Positions 7,923-16,096 of a stretch of DNA of 27,453 bases are shown piece after piece (within the stretch, counting starts at the first letter, position 1; every line of letters begins with the position of its first letter). Origin of the DNA: Massilia sp. UBA2709. GTDB lineage: Bacteria > Pseudomonadota > Gammaproteobacteria > Burkholderiales > Burkholderiaceae_D. The DNA is taken from NCBI GenBank assembly GCA_002354135.1, contig DEKZ01000245.1:1-27453 (forward strand), given 5' to 3'. The position numbers were made by a program, and so were the translations under genes. Below the pieces are notes generated by a model. That model did not search any database. It was not told where the DNA came from and was given only the letters and a program-made list of their open reading frames with translations.

Positions 7923-8882
7923 TCAGCCGCGCGCCAGCCACTGCAGCAGGCGCAGCGCGAAGCGGAACGGGGTCTCGTCCCACGGCCGGCTGCGCGGCAG
8001 CTGGTAGCGGTCGTGGCGGCGCGTGATCGCGCCCACCGCCGTGGTGAACGCGGCCTGGAAGCCGGCCTCGCGCACCATCGCCACGTGGCGGCCGTCGAAG
8101 TCCTTGTCGACCTTGCCGTTCGGGTAGGCGAACAGCGTCACCGGCTTGCCGATGAGCTCCTCGAGCTCGCGCTTGCCGTCGCGGATTTCCTGCATGGCGC
8201 TGGCGTCGTCCAGGCTCGTAAGGATCGGATGCGACACCGTGTGGGCGCCGATCTCGATGCCGTGACGGTCGAGGTTGACGACCATCTCGGGGGTCAGCAT
8301 CAGCCCTTCCGCGGCGCGCTCGCCGACCAGGGTCTGCAGGCGTCCGACCAGGCGGCTGCGCTCCTGCGGCGGCAGGTATTTCGAGGCCTCGGTCAGGGTG
8401 CCCAGGGTGGCCGCGCGTTCCGGCAGGCTGCGCAGCGAATACACGCCCAGGCCGAATTCGGCCAGGTCGAGTTCTTCCGCCGGCAGGGTCTCCACCGCTT
8501 CGACGATGCGGTCGTTCCACATCGTGCGTCCGCCGACGTAGCCGCTGCTGACGAACACCGTGGCCGGCAGGCCGAGGCGGCGCAGCACCGGCAGCGCCAG
8601 GTCGTGCACCGAGCGGTAGCCGTCGTCGAAGGTGATGCAGACCGCGCGCGGCGGCACCCGCCCGGCATCGATCGCCGCCAGCGCCTCGCGCAGCGACAGC
8701 ACGTTGAAGCAGCGCGCCAGCAGCTCCATCTGCCAGGTGAAGATGTCGATGTCCGGCTCGGACGCCAGGAAGGGGCTGGGGGCGGCCAGCACCCGGTGGT
8801 AATTGACGATCGCGACGCGGCCATTGCCGCGGGTGAGGCGGGCGATGGCGTTGCCGATGGATCGGATGATGTGTTCGTTCAT
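7923..8882 (-). CDS. Polysaccharide deacetylase (NodB/CE4)
   Basis: This 319-aa protein shows the full CE4 pattern: VAIVNYHRV at the N-terminus, the catalytic/metal aspartates in ITFDDGYRS, the histidine pair in IEIGAHTVSHPILT, and AYPNGKVDKDF followed by a C-terminal hydrophobic strand. It should remove acetyl groups from the growing or finished polysaccharide. There is no clear signal peptide. It follows the O-antigen-ligase-like gene by 33 bases in the same direction and precedes a glycosyltransferase. Sequence and motif spacing differ from the deacetylases at 3799 and 18882, so the three are not recent duplicates. Confidence 0.92.
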   Translation of the reverse strand: MNEHIIRSIGNAIARLTRGNGRVAIVNYHRVLAAPSPFLASEPDIDIFTWQMELLARCFNVLSLREALAAIDAGRVPPRAVCITFDDGYRSVHDLALPVLRRLGLPATVFVSSGYVGGRTMWNDRIVEAVETLPAEELDLAEFGLGVYSLRSLPERAATLGTLTEASKYLPPQERSRLVGRLQTLVGERAAEGLMLTPEMVVNLDRHGIEIGAHTVSHPILTSLDDASAMQEIRDGKRELEELIGKPVTLFAYPNGKVDKDFDGRHVAMVREAGFQAAFTTAVGAITRRHDRYQLPRSRPWDETPFRFALRLLQWLARG

Positions 8883-8915
8883 CAGTAGTGAAGAGTCCGC
8901 AATATTGTCGATATA

Positions 8916-10364
8916 TTAACCCCTGCGAGGCTGTTCGCCGGGGTTCAATCGTGCGGAGAGGGTAGTCTTGGCGAGCACCGGGCGCGGTGAACCCACGCCG
9001 GGAAGAGTCACACCGGGCGCCGCTGTGCCTGCGGCTTGGGCGCCAGGCACAGCGGCGGGCGCCATCTGTTCCAGCGCTGCCGGCAGCAGGCGCTTCTCGA
9101 CTACCAGCACCAGCCCGAACAGGCAGAAGATCAGGTCAACGTACGCGAAGCTGAGCGCGGCGCCGCCCAAGGCAAAGGCGAACACGCTCAGTTGCAGCAT
9201 GGTTGCGAGCGTGCGCAGCCATTGGGGCGCACCGGCCCGCTTGGCGCGGCGCGCGACGCTGCCGGCCTTGAAGAAGGTGCTCGCCAGGCAGCCCAGGTAC
9301 AGGATCAGGCCGCCGAAGCCCTGTTCGCCCAGCACCTGGAAGTAGATACTGTGCGCCGCGCGCCCGACGGTAGCATTGGGCAGGGCATGACCGGTATAGA
9401 ACCAGGGATAGGAGAAGAAATCGCGCGATAGCTCCTTCCAGACCGGAAAATACTCGAGCGACTTGAAGCCGCCGCCGAAGAAGGGGTGCTGCATCGCCAT
9501 GATGAAGGATAGCTTCCAGGCCACCACGCGTCCCATGAAAGAGGCGTCCTGGTCGGCGGTCTGGATAGTGTCGATACGGCTCGTGTAGTCGTCGCTGATG
9601 AAGGGTGTCAGGCCGATCGCCAGTCCGACGATCAGGAAGGTCAGCAGCACCTTGCGCTCGCTCTTGACATACATGTAGACGCCGAGCGCTGCCAGTGCCA
9701 GGAAGCCGCCGCGCGACTGGGTGCCGATCACGCCGATCACCAGCAGCGCCATGGTGCCGAGCAGGCCCAGGTGCAGGATTTTCGATTGCTTGCCGTATTC
9801 ATTCAACAGGTAGTAGCAGACCGGAAGCGTCATGACAAAAGCAAGCGAGAGCTCGTTGCGGTCGCCCAGCACATGGCCGTTCATGCCTGCGATGTTGTGG
9901 CCGCCACCGCTGGCGAGGAACTTCAAGGCCTCGAGGTCGGCGTAGAATCCGACTGACAGTACCAGGCACCACAGCACGAAGTCGACGTGCAATTTGTCGC
10001 TGATGGTCAGGGCCACGAACACGAACAGCATCACTACCTTGAAGAAGCGGATCCAGTATTCCGTCGACACCTCGGACGGCGACAGGCTGGTGAAGGTGCT
10101 GATCGTGGTCCATAGGAAGAACAGCAGCACGAAGGTGCCGATCATGCCCAGGTGGACCCTGGGCTTGTGTTTCCAGGCCAGGTAGCCGAGGATCGCCACC
10201 GCCGTGAACAGCAGGTTGTAGCGGATGTGCGTGGCGATGCCGTAGACCCAGCCGTTGGGAAAGAATAGCGCGGTCCAGACCCACATGCCGACCGCGATGA
10301 AGGGACGCTGCGCCATCGCATACAGCATGAGCGGCAGCAGCGCCAACAGGAAGAGGTCACGCAT
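8916..10364 (-). CDS. Putative O-glycosylation ligase, exosortase A system-associated (Wzy/WaaL-like)
   Basis: This 482-aa polytopic membrane protein begins MRDLFLLALLPLML. The ATG at 10364 is preceded by GGAGG at ideal spacing (10371-10375), so the longer frame from 10400 is rejected. About ten or more hydrophobic segments surround a large polar loop in the second half that includes GRVVAWKLSFIMAMQHPFFG and HSIYFQVLGEQG, the region typical of the O-antigen ligase/polymerase superfamily. It would polymerise or ligate undecaprenyl-linked glycans at the periplasmic face. The XrtA-locus subfamily (TIGR03097, from memory) fits both sequence and position. The last ~50 residues form an Ala/Pro/Gly-rich tail. 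Its start overlaps the 56-aa gene upstream by 8 bases. Confidence 0.93.
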   Translation of the reverse strand: MRDLFLLALLPLMLYAMAQRPFIAVGMWVWTALFFPNGWVYGIATHIRYNLLFTAVAILGYLAWKHKPRVHLGMIGTFVLLFFLWTTISTFTSLSPSEVSTEYWIRFFKVVMLFVFVALTISDKLHVDFVLWCLVLSVGFYADLEALKFLASGGGHNIAGMNGHVLGDRNELSLAFVMTLPVCYYLLNEYGKQSKILHLGLLGTMALLVIGVIGTQSRGGFLALAALGVYMYVKSERKVLLTFLIVGLAIGLTPFISDDYTSRIDTIQTADQDASFMGRVVAWKLSFIMAMQHPFFGGGFKSLEYFPVWKELSRDFFSYPWFYTGHALPNATVGRAAHSIYFQVLGEQGFGGLILYLGCLASTFFKAGSVARRAKRAGAPQWLRTLATMLQLSVFAFALGGAALSFAYVDLIFCLFGLVLVVEKRLLPAALEQMAPAAVPGAQAAGTAAPGVTLPGVGSPRPVLAKTTLSARLNPGEQPRRG

Positions 10365-10527
10365 GGCCGGCCTCCGGTTTTGCACGCGCGGCCTGCTCAC
10401 GCGCCTGTTTATGCGCCAGGGCGGCAGCCTGCTCGGCTTCCTTGGTCTTGCGCTTGTCGGTCTTCAGGGCCCACAGACACAGGTAGACCACGGCGCACAG
10501 GTCCATTGCCCAGAGAAGAGATTCCAT
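10357..10527 (-). CDS. Small 56-aa single-pass membrane protein
   Basis: This short frame starts at ATG 10527, with an in-frame TGA two codons upstream that excludes a longer start. It encodes 56 residues: one hydrophobic segment (residues 4-20, LLWAMDLCAVVYLCLWA) followed by a charged Lys/Glu/Ala-rich helix with coiled-coil character (KTDKRKTKEAEQAAALAHK). It begins 24 bases after the glycosyltransferase stop, and its end overlaps the start of the ligase-like gene by 8 bases, so it fills an otherwise empty operon gap and looks translationally coupled. The ribosome-binding site is weak. It may be an accessory subunit of the polymerase/ligase; no family is recognised. Confidence 0.7.
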   Translation of the reverse strand: MESLLWAMDLCAVVYLCLWALKTDKRKTKEAEQAAALAHKQAREQAARAKPEAGHA

Positions 10528-10551
10528 CGTTCAGTCCATTCGTTGTCAGGT

Positions 10552-11727
10552 TCAGGCGAGGGCCAGCATGTCGCCATGACGCGCCAAGACTTCGCCGAAC
10601 AAGCGGATCTGGCCTTCGGTCGTGTCATCCCAGCTGAAGCGCTCGGCATAGCGGCGCGTCGCCGCGCGGTCCGGGTAGTTCGCGCGCAGGGCATTCACGG
10701 CGTCGGCCACGCCCTGGTAGCTGCGTTCGCGCATCAGCACACCCGCTTCCGGCGCGGCCACGACTTCCGGCGTGCCGTAGACGCGGCTGGCGACCACCGG
10801 GGTGCCGCAGGCCATGGCCTCCAGCAGCACGTTGGCCCAGCCTTCGCGGCTGGACGAGAGCACCAGCGCGTCGGCGGCGCCGTAGTGGGCGCGCAGCTGG
10901 GCCTGCGGCACCGCGCCCAGGAAGCTCACGCGGTCCGTCACCTTCAGTTCGCGCGCCAGGTTTTCCAGCTTGGCGCGGTCCGGGCCATCGCCGGCCAGCA
11001 CCAGGCGCACGCCGGGCAGCAGCGGCAGCGCGCCGATGATCAGGTCCTGGGCCTTGACCGGCACCAGGTGGCCCACCGCCAGCAGCGTGAACATCGGGTT
11101 CGGCGTGCGTTCGGTCGGGCGGAACAGTTGCAGGTCGACGCCGTTACGCAGCGACACCACGCGGTTGGCGTCGATCCCCATCGCCACCACTTCGTCGCGC
11201 AGCGCATTGCAGACCGTGATGATGGCGTCGGCGCGGCGCGCCGCCCACAGGATCTGGCGGCGCGGCAGCGCGTATTGCGGGAACAGGGTGATGTCCGAAC
11301 CGCGCGCGGTGATTACCAGCGGCTTGTTGAAGTGGCGCGCCAGCATGGCCGCGGCCACGCCGTCAGGGTAAAAATAATGAGCGTCGATCAGGTCGAAGTC
11401 GTAGCCCTCGTCGATCAGGCGTCCAATGGCCGGTTTCACGGCCTGGGCCAGCAGGAAGGGGGCGACGCTCATGCCGACCTTCGGCAGGACTGGGTAGCGC
11501 GGGTGCGCCACCTGGATTCCGTGGCGGACTTCATGGCGCGGCGCTTTCGCGAAGCGCGCGTAGTTGCCGAAGCGCGGATTGGTCGAGGGGAACCAGGGAA
11601 TCGGCGCCACCACGCGCGACTGGACCTGGCCGCTGCCGACCAGGTGGCGCAGGCGCGTCTCGACGAAAATGCCGTGTCCGGGCTTTTCGCTGTTCGGGAA
11701 CAGGGTACTGAAGGTCAGGATCTTCAT
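10552..11727 (-). CDS. Glycosyltransferase family 4
   Basis: This 391-aa GT-B enzyme starts at MKILTFSTLFPN (11727); the in-frame extension to 11841 is the reverse reading of the overlapping gene and is rejected. An N-terminal acceptor domain (HGIFVETRLRHLV) is followed by LRNGVDLQLFRP at the domain linker and by a donor domain with VPVKAQDLIIGAL, VLAGDGPDRAKL and the EGWANVLLEAMACG EX7E motif. It is a retaining glycosyltransferase that probably adds a sugar to the EPS repeat unit. Its start overlaps the stop of the preceding glycosyltransferase by 4 bases. The donor sugar cannot be inferred. Confidence 0.93.
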   Translation of the reverse strand: MKILTFSTLFPNSEKPGHGIFVETRLRHLVGSGQVQSRVVAPIPWFPSTNPRFGNYARFAKAPRHEVRHGIQVAHPRYPVLPKVGMSVAPFLLAQAVKPAIGRLIDEGYDFDLIDAHYFYPDGVAAAMLARHFNKPLVITARGSDITLFPQYALPRRQILWAARRADAIITVCNALRDEVVAMGIDANRVVSLRNGVDLQLFRPTERTPNPMFTLLAVGHLVPVKAQDLIIGALPLLPGVRLVLAGDGPDRAKLENLARELKVTDRVSFLGAVPQAQLRAHYGAADALVLSSSREGWANVLLEAMACGTPVVASRVYGTPEVVAAPEAGVLMRERSYQGVADAVNALRANYPDRAATRRYAERFSWDDTTEGQIRLFGEVLARHGDMLALA

Positions 11728-12941
11728 GCAGCCTTCAGTCCGGTGATGCTGCCGTAGATGTTCTTGTAGCGCGCCACGCTCACCGGCCAGTTGCGCTCGG
11801 TTTCCACGTACGCGCGCCCGGCCGAGCGCAGCGCCGGCCACAGCACCTGCGCGTCGAGCAGGTCGCCGACCTTGGCGGCCAGGGAGTCCGGGTCGTCCGG
11901 CGCGAACAGCACGCCGGTCTTGCCGTCGGCGATCAGTTCGCGGTGGCCGCCCACGCTCGAGGCGGCCAGGATGCGGCCCTGGGCCATCGCTTCCAGCGGT
12001 TTCAGCGGCGTGACCAGGTCGGTCAGGCGCATCGACATGCGCGGGTAGACCAGCACGTCGAGCAGGTCGTAGTACTTCTGCACCTGGTCATGCGGCACAC
12101 GGCCGGTGAACACGACCTTGTCGGCGATGCCCAGGTCCTTGGCCTGCTGGCGCAGGTTGGCGTCCTGCGGACCGCCGCCGACCAGCAGCACGCGCAGGTC
12201 GGGGTGGCGCTGCGACAGCGCCGGCACCGCGCGCAGCAGCACGTCCAGGCCCTCATAGGCGTAGAACGAGCCGATGAAGCCGATCAGGCGGTTGTGCTCC
12301 AGGCCCAGCTTGCGCTTGAGGTCCATGTCCGCCTGGCCGCCGACGGCGAACTTGTCGATGTCGACGGCATTCGGGATCACCGTCACTTTCGAGGCCGGGA
12401 TGCCGCGCGCGACGATGTCGCCGCGCAGGCCTTCGCAGATGGTGGTCACGGCATCGGCGCGTTTCAGGGCATAGGTTTCCAGGCCGCGCGTAAGCTTATA
12501 GCGCAGGCCGTTCTCGGTGCTGGTGCCGTGGTCGACCGCGGCGTCTTCCCAGAAGGCGCGTACTTCGTACACCACGGGGATGCCGAACTTGCGGCCGGCG
12601 CGCAGGGCGGCGATCGCGTTCAGGCAGGGCGAGTGGGCGTGCAGGACGTCGGGTTTGATCTTGGGGATGATCTCGGTCAGGCGCTTTTCCAGGCCGCGGA
12701 TGACCTCCAATTGGTTCAGCACCGGCATCTTCGCCAGTGCGCCGGTCGAGCGTGGGGTACGGTAGAAGTGCAGGCCGTCGGCGGTTTCCTCGAGCAGGTC
12801 GTTGCCGCCCTGGTGCTTGGCGCCGGTCACGTGGAAGGTTTCCCAGCCCAGCGCGCGCTGCTCGCGCAGGATCGAGGCGGTACGGAAGGTATAGCCGCTG
12901 TGCAGCGGGATCGAATGGTCGAGGACGTGAAGGACACGCAT
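11724..12941 (-). CDS. Glycosyltransferase, PEP-CTERM/exosortase A-associated (Daro_2409-like family)
   Basis: This 405-aa GT4-type enzyme starts MRVLHVLDHSIPLHSGYTFR (12941), a beginning characteristic of the XrtA-associated subfamily (TIGR04063, from memory). Motifs include DVLHAHSPCLNAIAAL in the acceptor domain, VIPNAVDIDKF at the linker, FIGSFYAYEGLDVLLRA and VLLVGGGPQ in the donor domain, and PLKPLEAMAQGR as the EX7E-like element. The frame stays open upstream to 14585 on this strand, but that part is a shadow of the amidotransferase. It lies 11 bases after the amidotransferase stop and overlaps the next glycosyltransferase by 4 bases. Confidence 0.94.
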   Translation of the reverse strand: MRVLHVLDHSIPLHSGYTFRTASILREQRALGWETFHVTGAKHQGGNDLLEETADGLHFYRTPRSTGALAKMPVLNQLEVIRGLEKRLTEIIPKIKPDVLHAHSPCLNAIAALRAGRKFGIPVVYEVRAFWEDAAVDHGTSTENGLRYKLTRGLETYALKRADAVTTICEGLRGDIVARGIPASKVTVIPNAVDIDKFAVGGQADMDLKRKLGLEHNRLIGFIGSFYAYEGLDVLLRAVPALSQRHPDLRVLLVGGGPQDANLRQQAKDLGIADKVVFTGRVPHDQVQKYYDLLDVLVYPRMSMRLTDLVTPLKPLEAMAQGRILAASSVGGHRELIADGKTGVLFAPDDPDSLAAKVGDLLDAQVLWPALRSAGRAYVETERNWPVSVARYKNIYGSITGLKAA

Positions 12942-12952
12942 GTATTGCTCCG

Positions 12953-14914
12953 TTATGCTGCGCTGGCGATCAGGGGGCTGGCCGCGCCGATGCTGCTGTT
13001 GGTACTGGTAGCGCCGGTGGCGCCGTTCTTGCGCAGGAAGGCTTCGAACATCAGCACGGCCCACAGCGCGGTGCTGTGGTCCTTGGTGCCGGCCAGGTGT
13101 TCGTCGACCATCCGCTGCAGGTAGTGGCGGTTGAAGATGCCGGTGTCCAGCAACATCGGGTTCAGCACCGCCGCCTTCATGGCCTCGCGCAGCGGGCCGC
13201 GCAGCCAGGAGGCGAGCGGGATCGAGAAGCCCATCTTCTTGCGGTACAGGATGTCCTGCGACAGGTAGGGCTCGAGCGCCTTCTTGAAGATGTGCTTGCC
13301 CTCGCCGTTGCGCAGCTTGGAGGACGACGGCAGGCCCGAGACCCATTCGACGAATTTGTGGTCCAGCAGCGGCACGCGCACTTCCAGCGCGTGCGCCATG
13401 CTGGCGCGGTCGACCTTGGTCAGGATGTCGCCCGGCAGGTAGGTCTTCATGTCGACATACTGCGTGATCGAGAGCGGGTCGTCGGTCGGCGCATTGGCGG
13501 CGTGGCCGCGCATCACCTCGACCGCGCGGTAGCCTTGCAGCTGGCTGCGGAACGACTCGGAGAACAGCTGGTCGCGCACGCGATCGACCAGGATCGACAC
13601 GCCGTGGAAGTAGCCGTCGACCAGGTCGCGCGCCAGCGCCTCGAAAGTCGTCTTGGCGCGGAAGATGCGCGGCGCCCAGTCGGCCTTCGGATAGGCTTTG
13701 CCCAGGAAGCCGAACACGGGTTTGCGCAGCGCGAGCGGCAGCATCGAACGCACCTGCTGCTCGCCCATCGCCATGCGGTAGCGGCGGTAGCCGGCAAAAT
13801 TCTCGTCGCCGCCATCGCCCGACAGGGCCACGGTCACGCGCTTGCGGGCCAGCTCGCAGACGCGGTAGGTCGGGATCGCCGAGCTGTCGGCATACGGCTC
13901 GTCGTACAGGCCGGCCAGCAGATCGACCAGGCCGTAGTCGTCCTTGTCGACGGTCTCGCACTGGTGGCGGGTCTTGTACTGCTCGGCCACCTGGCGCGCA
14001 TAGGTCGATTCGTCGAAGGCCGGGTCGTTGAAGGCGATCGAGCAGGTATTCACCGGCTCTTTCGACAGGCCCGCCATCATCGCCACGATCGCGCTCGAGT
14101 CGACGCCGCCGGACAGGAAGGCGCCCAGCGGCACTTCGGCTTCCATCTGGCTCTCGACCGATTCGCGCAGGCGCACGATGAGTTCTTCTTCCATCTGCTT
14201 TTCGCTCATCGCGCCGTGCGGCGTGAACGGCACGTCCCACCAGCGGCGCGGTTTCGCGCTGGCCGCGTTCGATCCGACCTTCAGCGTCAGCGAGTAGCCC
14301 GGCTCCAGCTTGAAAGCGTCCTTGAAGATGGTGCGCGGTTCCGGCACGTAGCCGTACGCGAAATATTCCTCGACGGCGCGCGGTTCGATCACGCGCGGCA
14401 GCTCGGGGAAGGACAGCAGGGCCTTCAGTTCCGAACCGAAGATAAAAGTGCCGTCCGGCAGGAAGGCATAGTGCAGCGGCTTGACGCCGATGTGGTCGCG
14501 CGCCACGAAGAAGACCTTCTTGTTGCGGTCCCAGATCGCAAAGGCGAACATGCCGCGCAGGTGCTTGACGCAGTCTTCTCCCCACTGTTCCCAGGCGTGC
14601 ACGATGGTCTCGGTGTCCGAGTGCGTGCGGAAGGTGTGGCCCAGCGCCGTCAGTTCCTTGGTCAGTTCGCGGAAGTTGTAGATCTCGCCGTTGAACACGG
14701 TGACGACCGTATGGTCCTCGTTGAACAGGGGTTGCTGGCCGGCCGCCAGGTCGATGATCGACAGGCGGCGGTGGCCGAAGCCCACGCCCGGTTCCAGGTA
14801 GACGTCGCCCTCGACCGGTCCGCGGTGGAACTGGGTCTGGTTCATCCGCTCCAGGACGCCGCGGTCGAATGCGCGCGTGCCGCGCGGGTCAAAAATGCCA
14901 ACTATTCCGCACAT
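12953..14914 (-). CDS. Asparagine-synthase-type amidotransferase, exosortase A system-associated
   Basis: This 653-aa protein has the AsnB layout. The N-terminal class II glutaminase domain has nucleophile Cys2 (MCGIVGIF), RRLSIIDL and FNGEIYNF. The C-terminal ATP-pyrophosphatase domain has the P-loop SGGVDSS (residues 268-274) and ALSGDGGDENFAGY. In XrtA EPS loci this enzyme (TIGR03108, from memory) is thought to amidate a carboxyl group of the glycan or a precursor rather than make asparagine. All key residues are present and length is normal. Its start overlaps the end of the preceding glycosyltransferase by 13 bases. The Asn/Thr/Ser-rich last ~20 residues look like a flexible tail. Confidence 0.95.
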   Translation of the reverse strand: MCGIVGIFDPRGTRAFDRGVLERMNQTQFHRGPVEGDVYLEPGVGFGHRRLSIIDLAAGQQPLFNEDHTVVTVFNGEIYNFRELTKELTALGHTFRTHSDTETIVHAWEQWGEDCVKHLRGMFAFAIWDRNKKVFFVARDHIGVKPLHYAFLPDGTFIFGSELKALLSFPELPRVIEPRAVEEYFAYGYVPEPRTIFKDAFKLEPGYSLTLKVGSNAASAKPRRWWDVPFTPHGAMSEKQMEEELIVRLRESVESQMEAEVPLGAFLSGGVDSSAIVAMMAGLSKEPVNTCSIAFNDPAFDESTYARQVAEQYKTRHQCETVDKDDYGLVDLLAGLYDEPYADSSAIPTYRVCELARKRVTVALSGDGGDENFAGYRRYRMAMGEQQVRSMLPLALRKPVFGFLGKAYPKADWAPRIFRAKTTFEALARDLVDGYFHGVSILVDRVRDQLFSESFRSQLQGYRAVEVMRGHAANAPTDDPLSITQYVDMKTYLPGDILTKVDRASMAHALEVRVPLLDHKFVEWVSGLPSSSKLRNGEGKHIFKKALEPYLSQDILYRKKMGFSIPLASWLRGPLREAMKAAVLNPMLLDTGIFNRHYLQRMVDEHLAGTKDHSTALWAVLMFEAFLRKNGATGATSTNSSIGAASPLIASAA

Positions 14915-16095
14915 GGTTCAGTAATTCCTCTGGGGGTTGTCTTGGTGTTGCTCAGGCGGTCGTACAGCGCCGTGTAGGCGCCGACCATCGCGGCAACGCT
15001 GTAATGGCGTTCGATGTTTGCGCGCGCAGCGGCTCCGTGGACGGCAACGCGGACAGGGTCCTGGACATACGCTTCCAGCGCATCGGCCAGGGCTGGTGGA
15101 TTGCTGGCCGGGACCAGGGCGCCGTTGACGCCGTCCTGCACCACTTCCGGGATGCCGCCGACTTTGGTCGCGACCACCGGCAGGCCGCAGGCCATCGCTT
15201 CCAGCAGGGTGACCGGCGTGCCCTCGGCGATCGAGGACAGGGCGAACACGTCGAAGGAGCGCATCAGTTCCGGGATGTCGTTGCGCGCGCCGGGGAACCA
15301 GACCAGGTCATGCACGCCAAGCTCGCGCGCTTTTTGCGCCAGCTTGTCGCGCAGCGGACCGTCGCCGACGATGGCCAGGCGCAGGCGCAGGCGCGCGCGC
15401 TGTTCGGGACGGCGTGCGCACAGCAGCGCGAACGCTTCGATCAGCGAGGCCTGGTCCTTCACGTCCTGCAGGCGGCCGACGGTGCCGATCGTGAACACGT
15501 CCTCGCCGGCCCACGGCGTCGTCGCCGCCGGCAGCTTCGGTGCGAAGCGCAGCGTGTCGACGCCGTTCATGATCAGTTCGGCCTTCGCCGCCGGAATCCG
15601 CACGACATCCTTCAGCCAGCGGTGCAGGTCGTGCGAGACCGGCACGTAGCGGTCGATGAAGGGGACCAGGGCGCGGCGCAGGAAGTTGTGCTTGGGGTTC
15701 AGGCCCTGCGGGTCGCTGGCGTCGCGCCCGTGTTCGGCGTGCACGCGCACCGGCACGCCGGCCAGCCAGGCGGGCGCGGCGTACTCGGCGCAGGCGAAGT
15801 TATAGGTGTGCAGCACGGCCGGGCGCAACTGGCGCAGCAGCTTGAACAGTTTCACGTGGATGCCCAGGCCCAGGCCCGGCTGCTTGTCGAGCGCATACAG
15901 CGCGACGCCCGGGCGCGTGATCTTGTCCGCAAATTCCGTGTAGCCGGTCAGGCAGACGATGGCGTGGCGGTAGCGCTCGGGCGGCATGTGGTTGATGCAG
16001 TCGACCAGCAGGGTTTCCAGCCCGCCGAAGTCGAGCCGGTAGATCAGGTGCACGACCAGCGGAATGTCCGCCGGCCGGTTCTTCGTTACTGCCAT
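14902..16095 (-). CDS. Glycosyltransferase, PEP-CTERM/XrtA system
   Basis: This 397-aa GT4 enzyme has the N-terminal segment VVHLIYRLDFGGLETLLV, AVLHTYNFACAEYAAPAWLAG, HAEHGRD, the linker IMNGVDTLRFAPK and the donor-domain motifs IGTVGRLQDVKDQ, AIVGDGPLRDKL and EGTPVTLLEAMACGLPVVAT. It matches the XrtA-locus subfamily usually found directly after exosortase A (TIGR03088, from memory). Here it starts one base after the exosortase stop, which fits. It would transfer a sugar to the lipid-linked repeat. It overlaps the following amidotransferase by 13 bases, implying coupled translation. Confidence 0.95.
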   Translation of the reverse strand: MAVTKNRPADIPLVVHLIYRLDFGGLETLLVDCINHMPPERYRHAIVCLTGYTEFADKITRPGVALYALDKQPGLGLGIHVKLFKLLRQLRPAVLHTYNFACAEYAAPAWLAGVPVRVHAEHGRDASDPQGLNPKHNFLRRALVPFIDRYVPVSHDLHRWLKDVVRIPAAKAELIMNGVDTLRFAPKLPAATTPWAGEDVFTIGTVGRLQDVKDQASLIEAFALLCARRPEQRARLRLRLAIVGDGPLRDKLAQKARELGVHDLVWFPGARNDIPELMRSFDVFALSSIAEGTPVTLLEAMACGLPVVATKVGGIPEVVQDGVNGALVPASNPPALADALEAYVQDPVRVAVHGAAARANIERHYSVAAMVGAYTALYDRLSNTKTTPRGITEPCAE

Positions 16096-16096
16096 C

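Noticed and set aside
8883..8915. AT-rich imperfect inverted repeat between ligase-like and deacetylase genes as terminator or promoter
   Set aside because: The stem is short and AT-only, with no U-run and no correctly spaced -35/-10 pair.
12942..14585. Apparent 953-aa minus-strand fusion protein upstream of the Daro_2409-like glycosyltransferase
   Set aside because: The N-terminal ~548 residues are an out-of-frame reading of the amidotransferase; the real start is at 12941.
12737..14977. 746-aa plus-strand frame opposite the amidotransferase
   Set aside because: Antisense shadow with no domains, rich in His, Gln, Arg and Val; the minus-strand AsnB-type gene is unmistakable.
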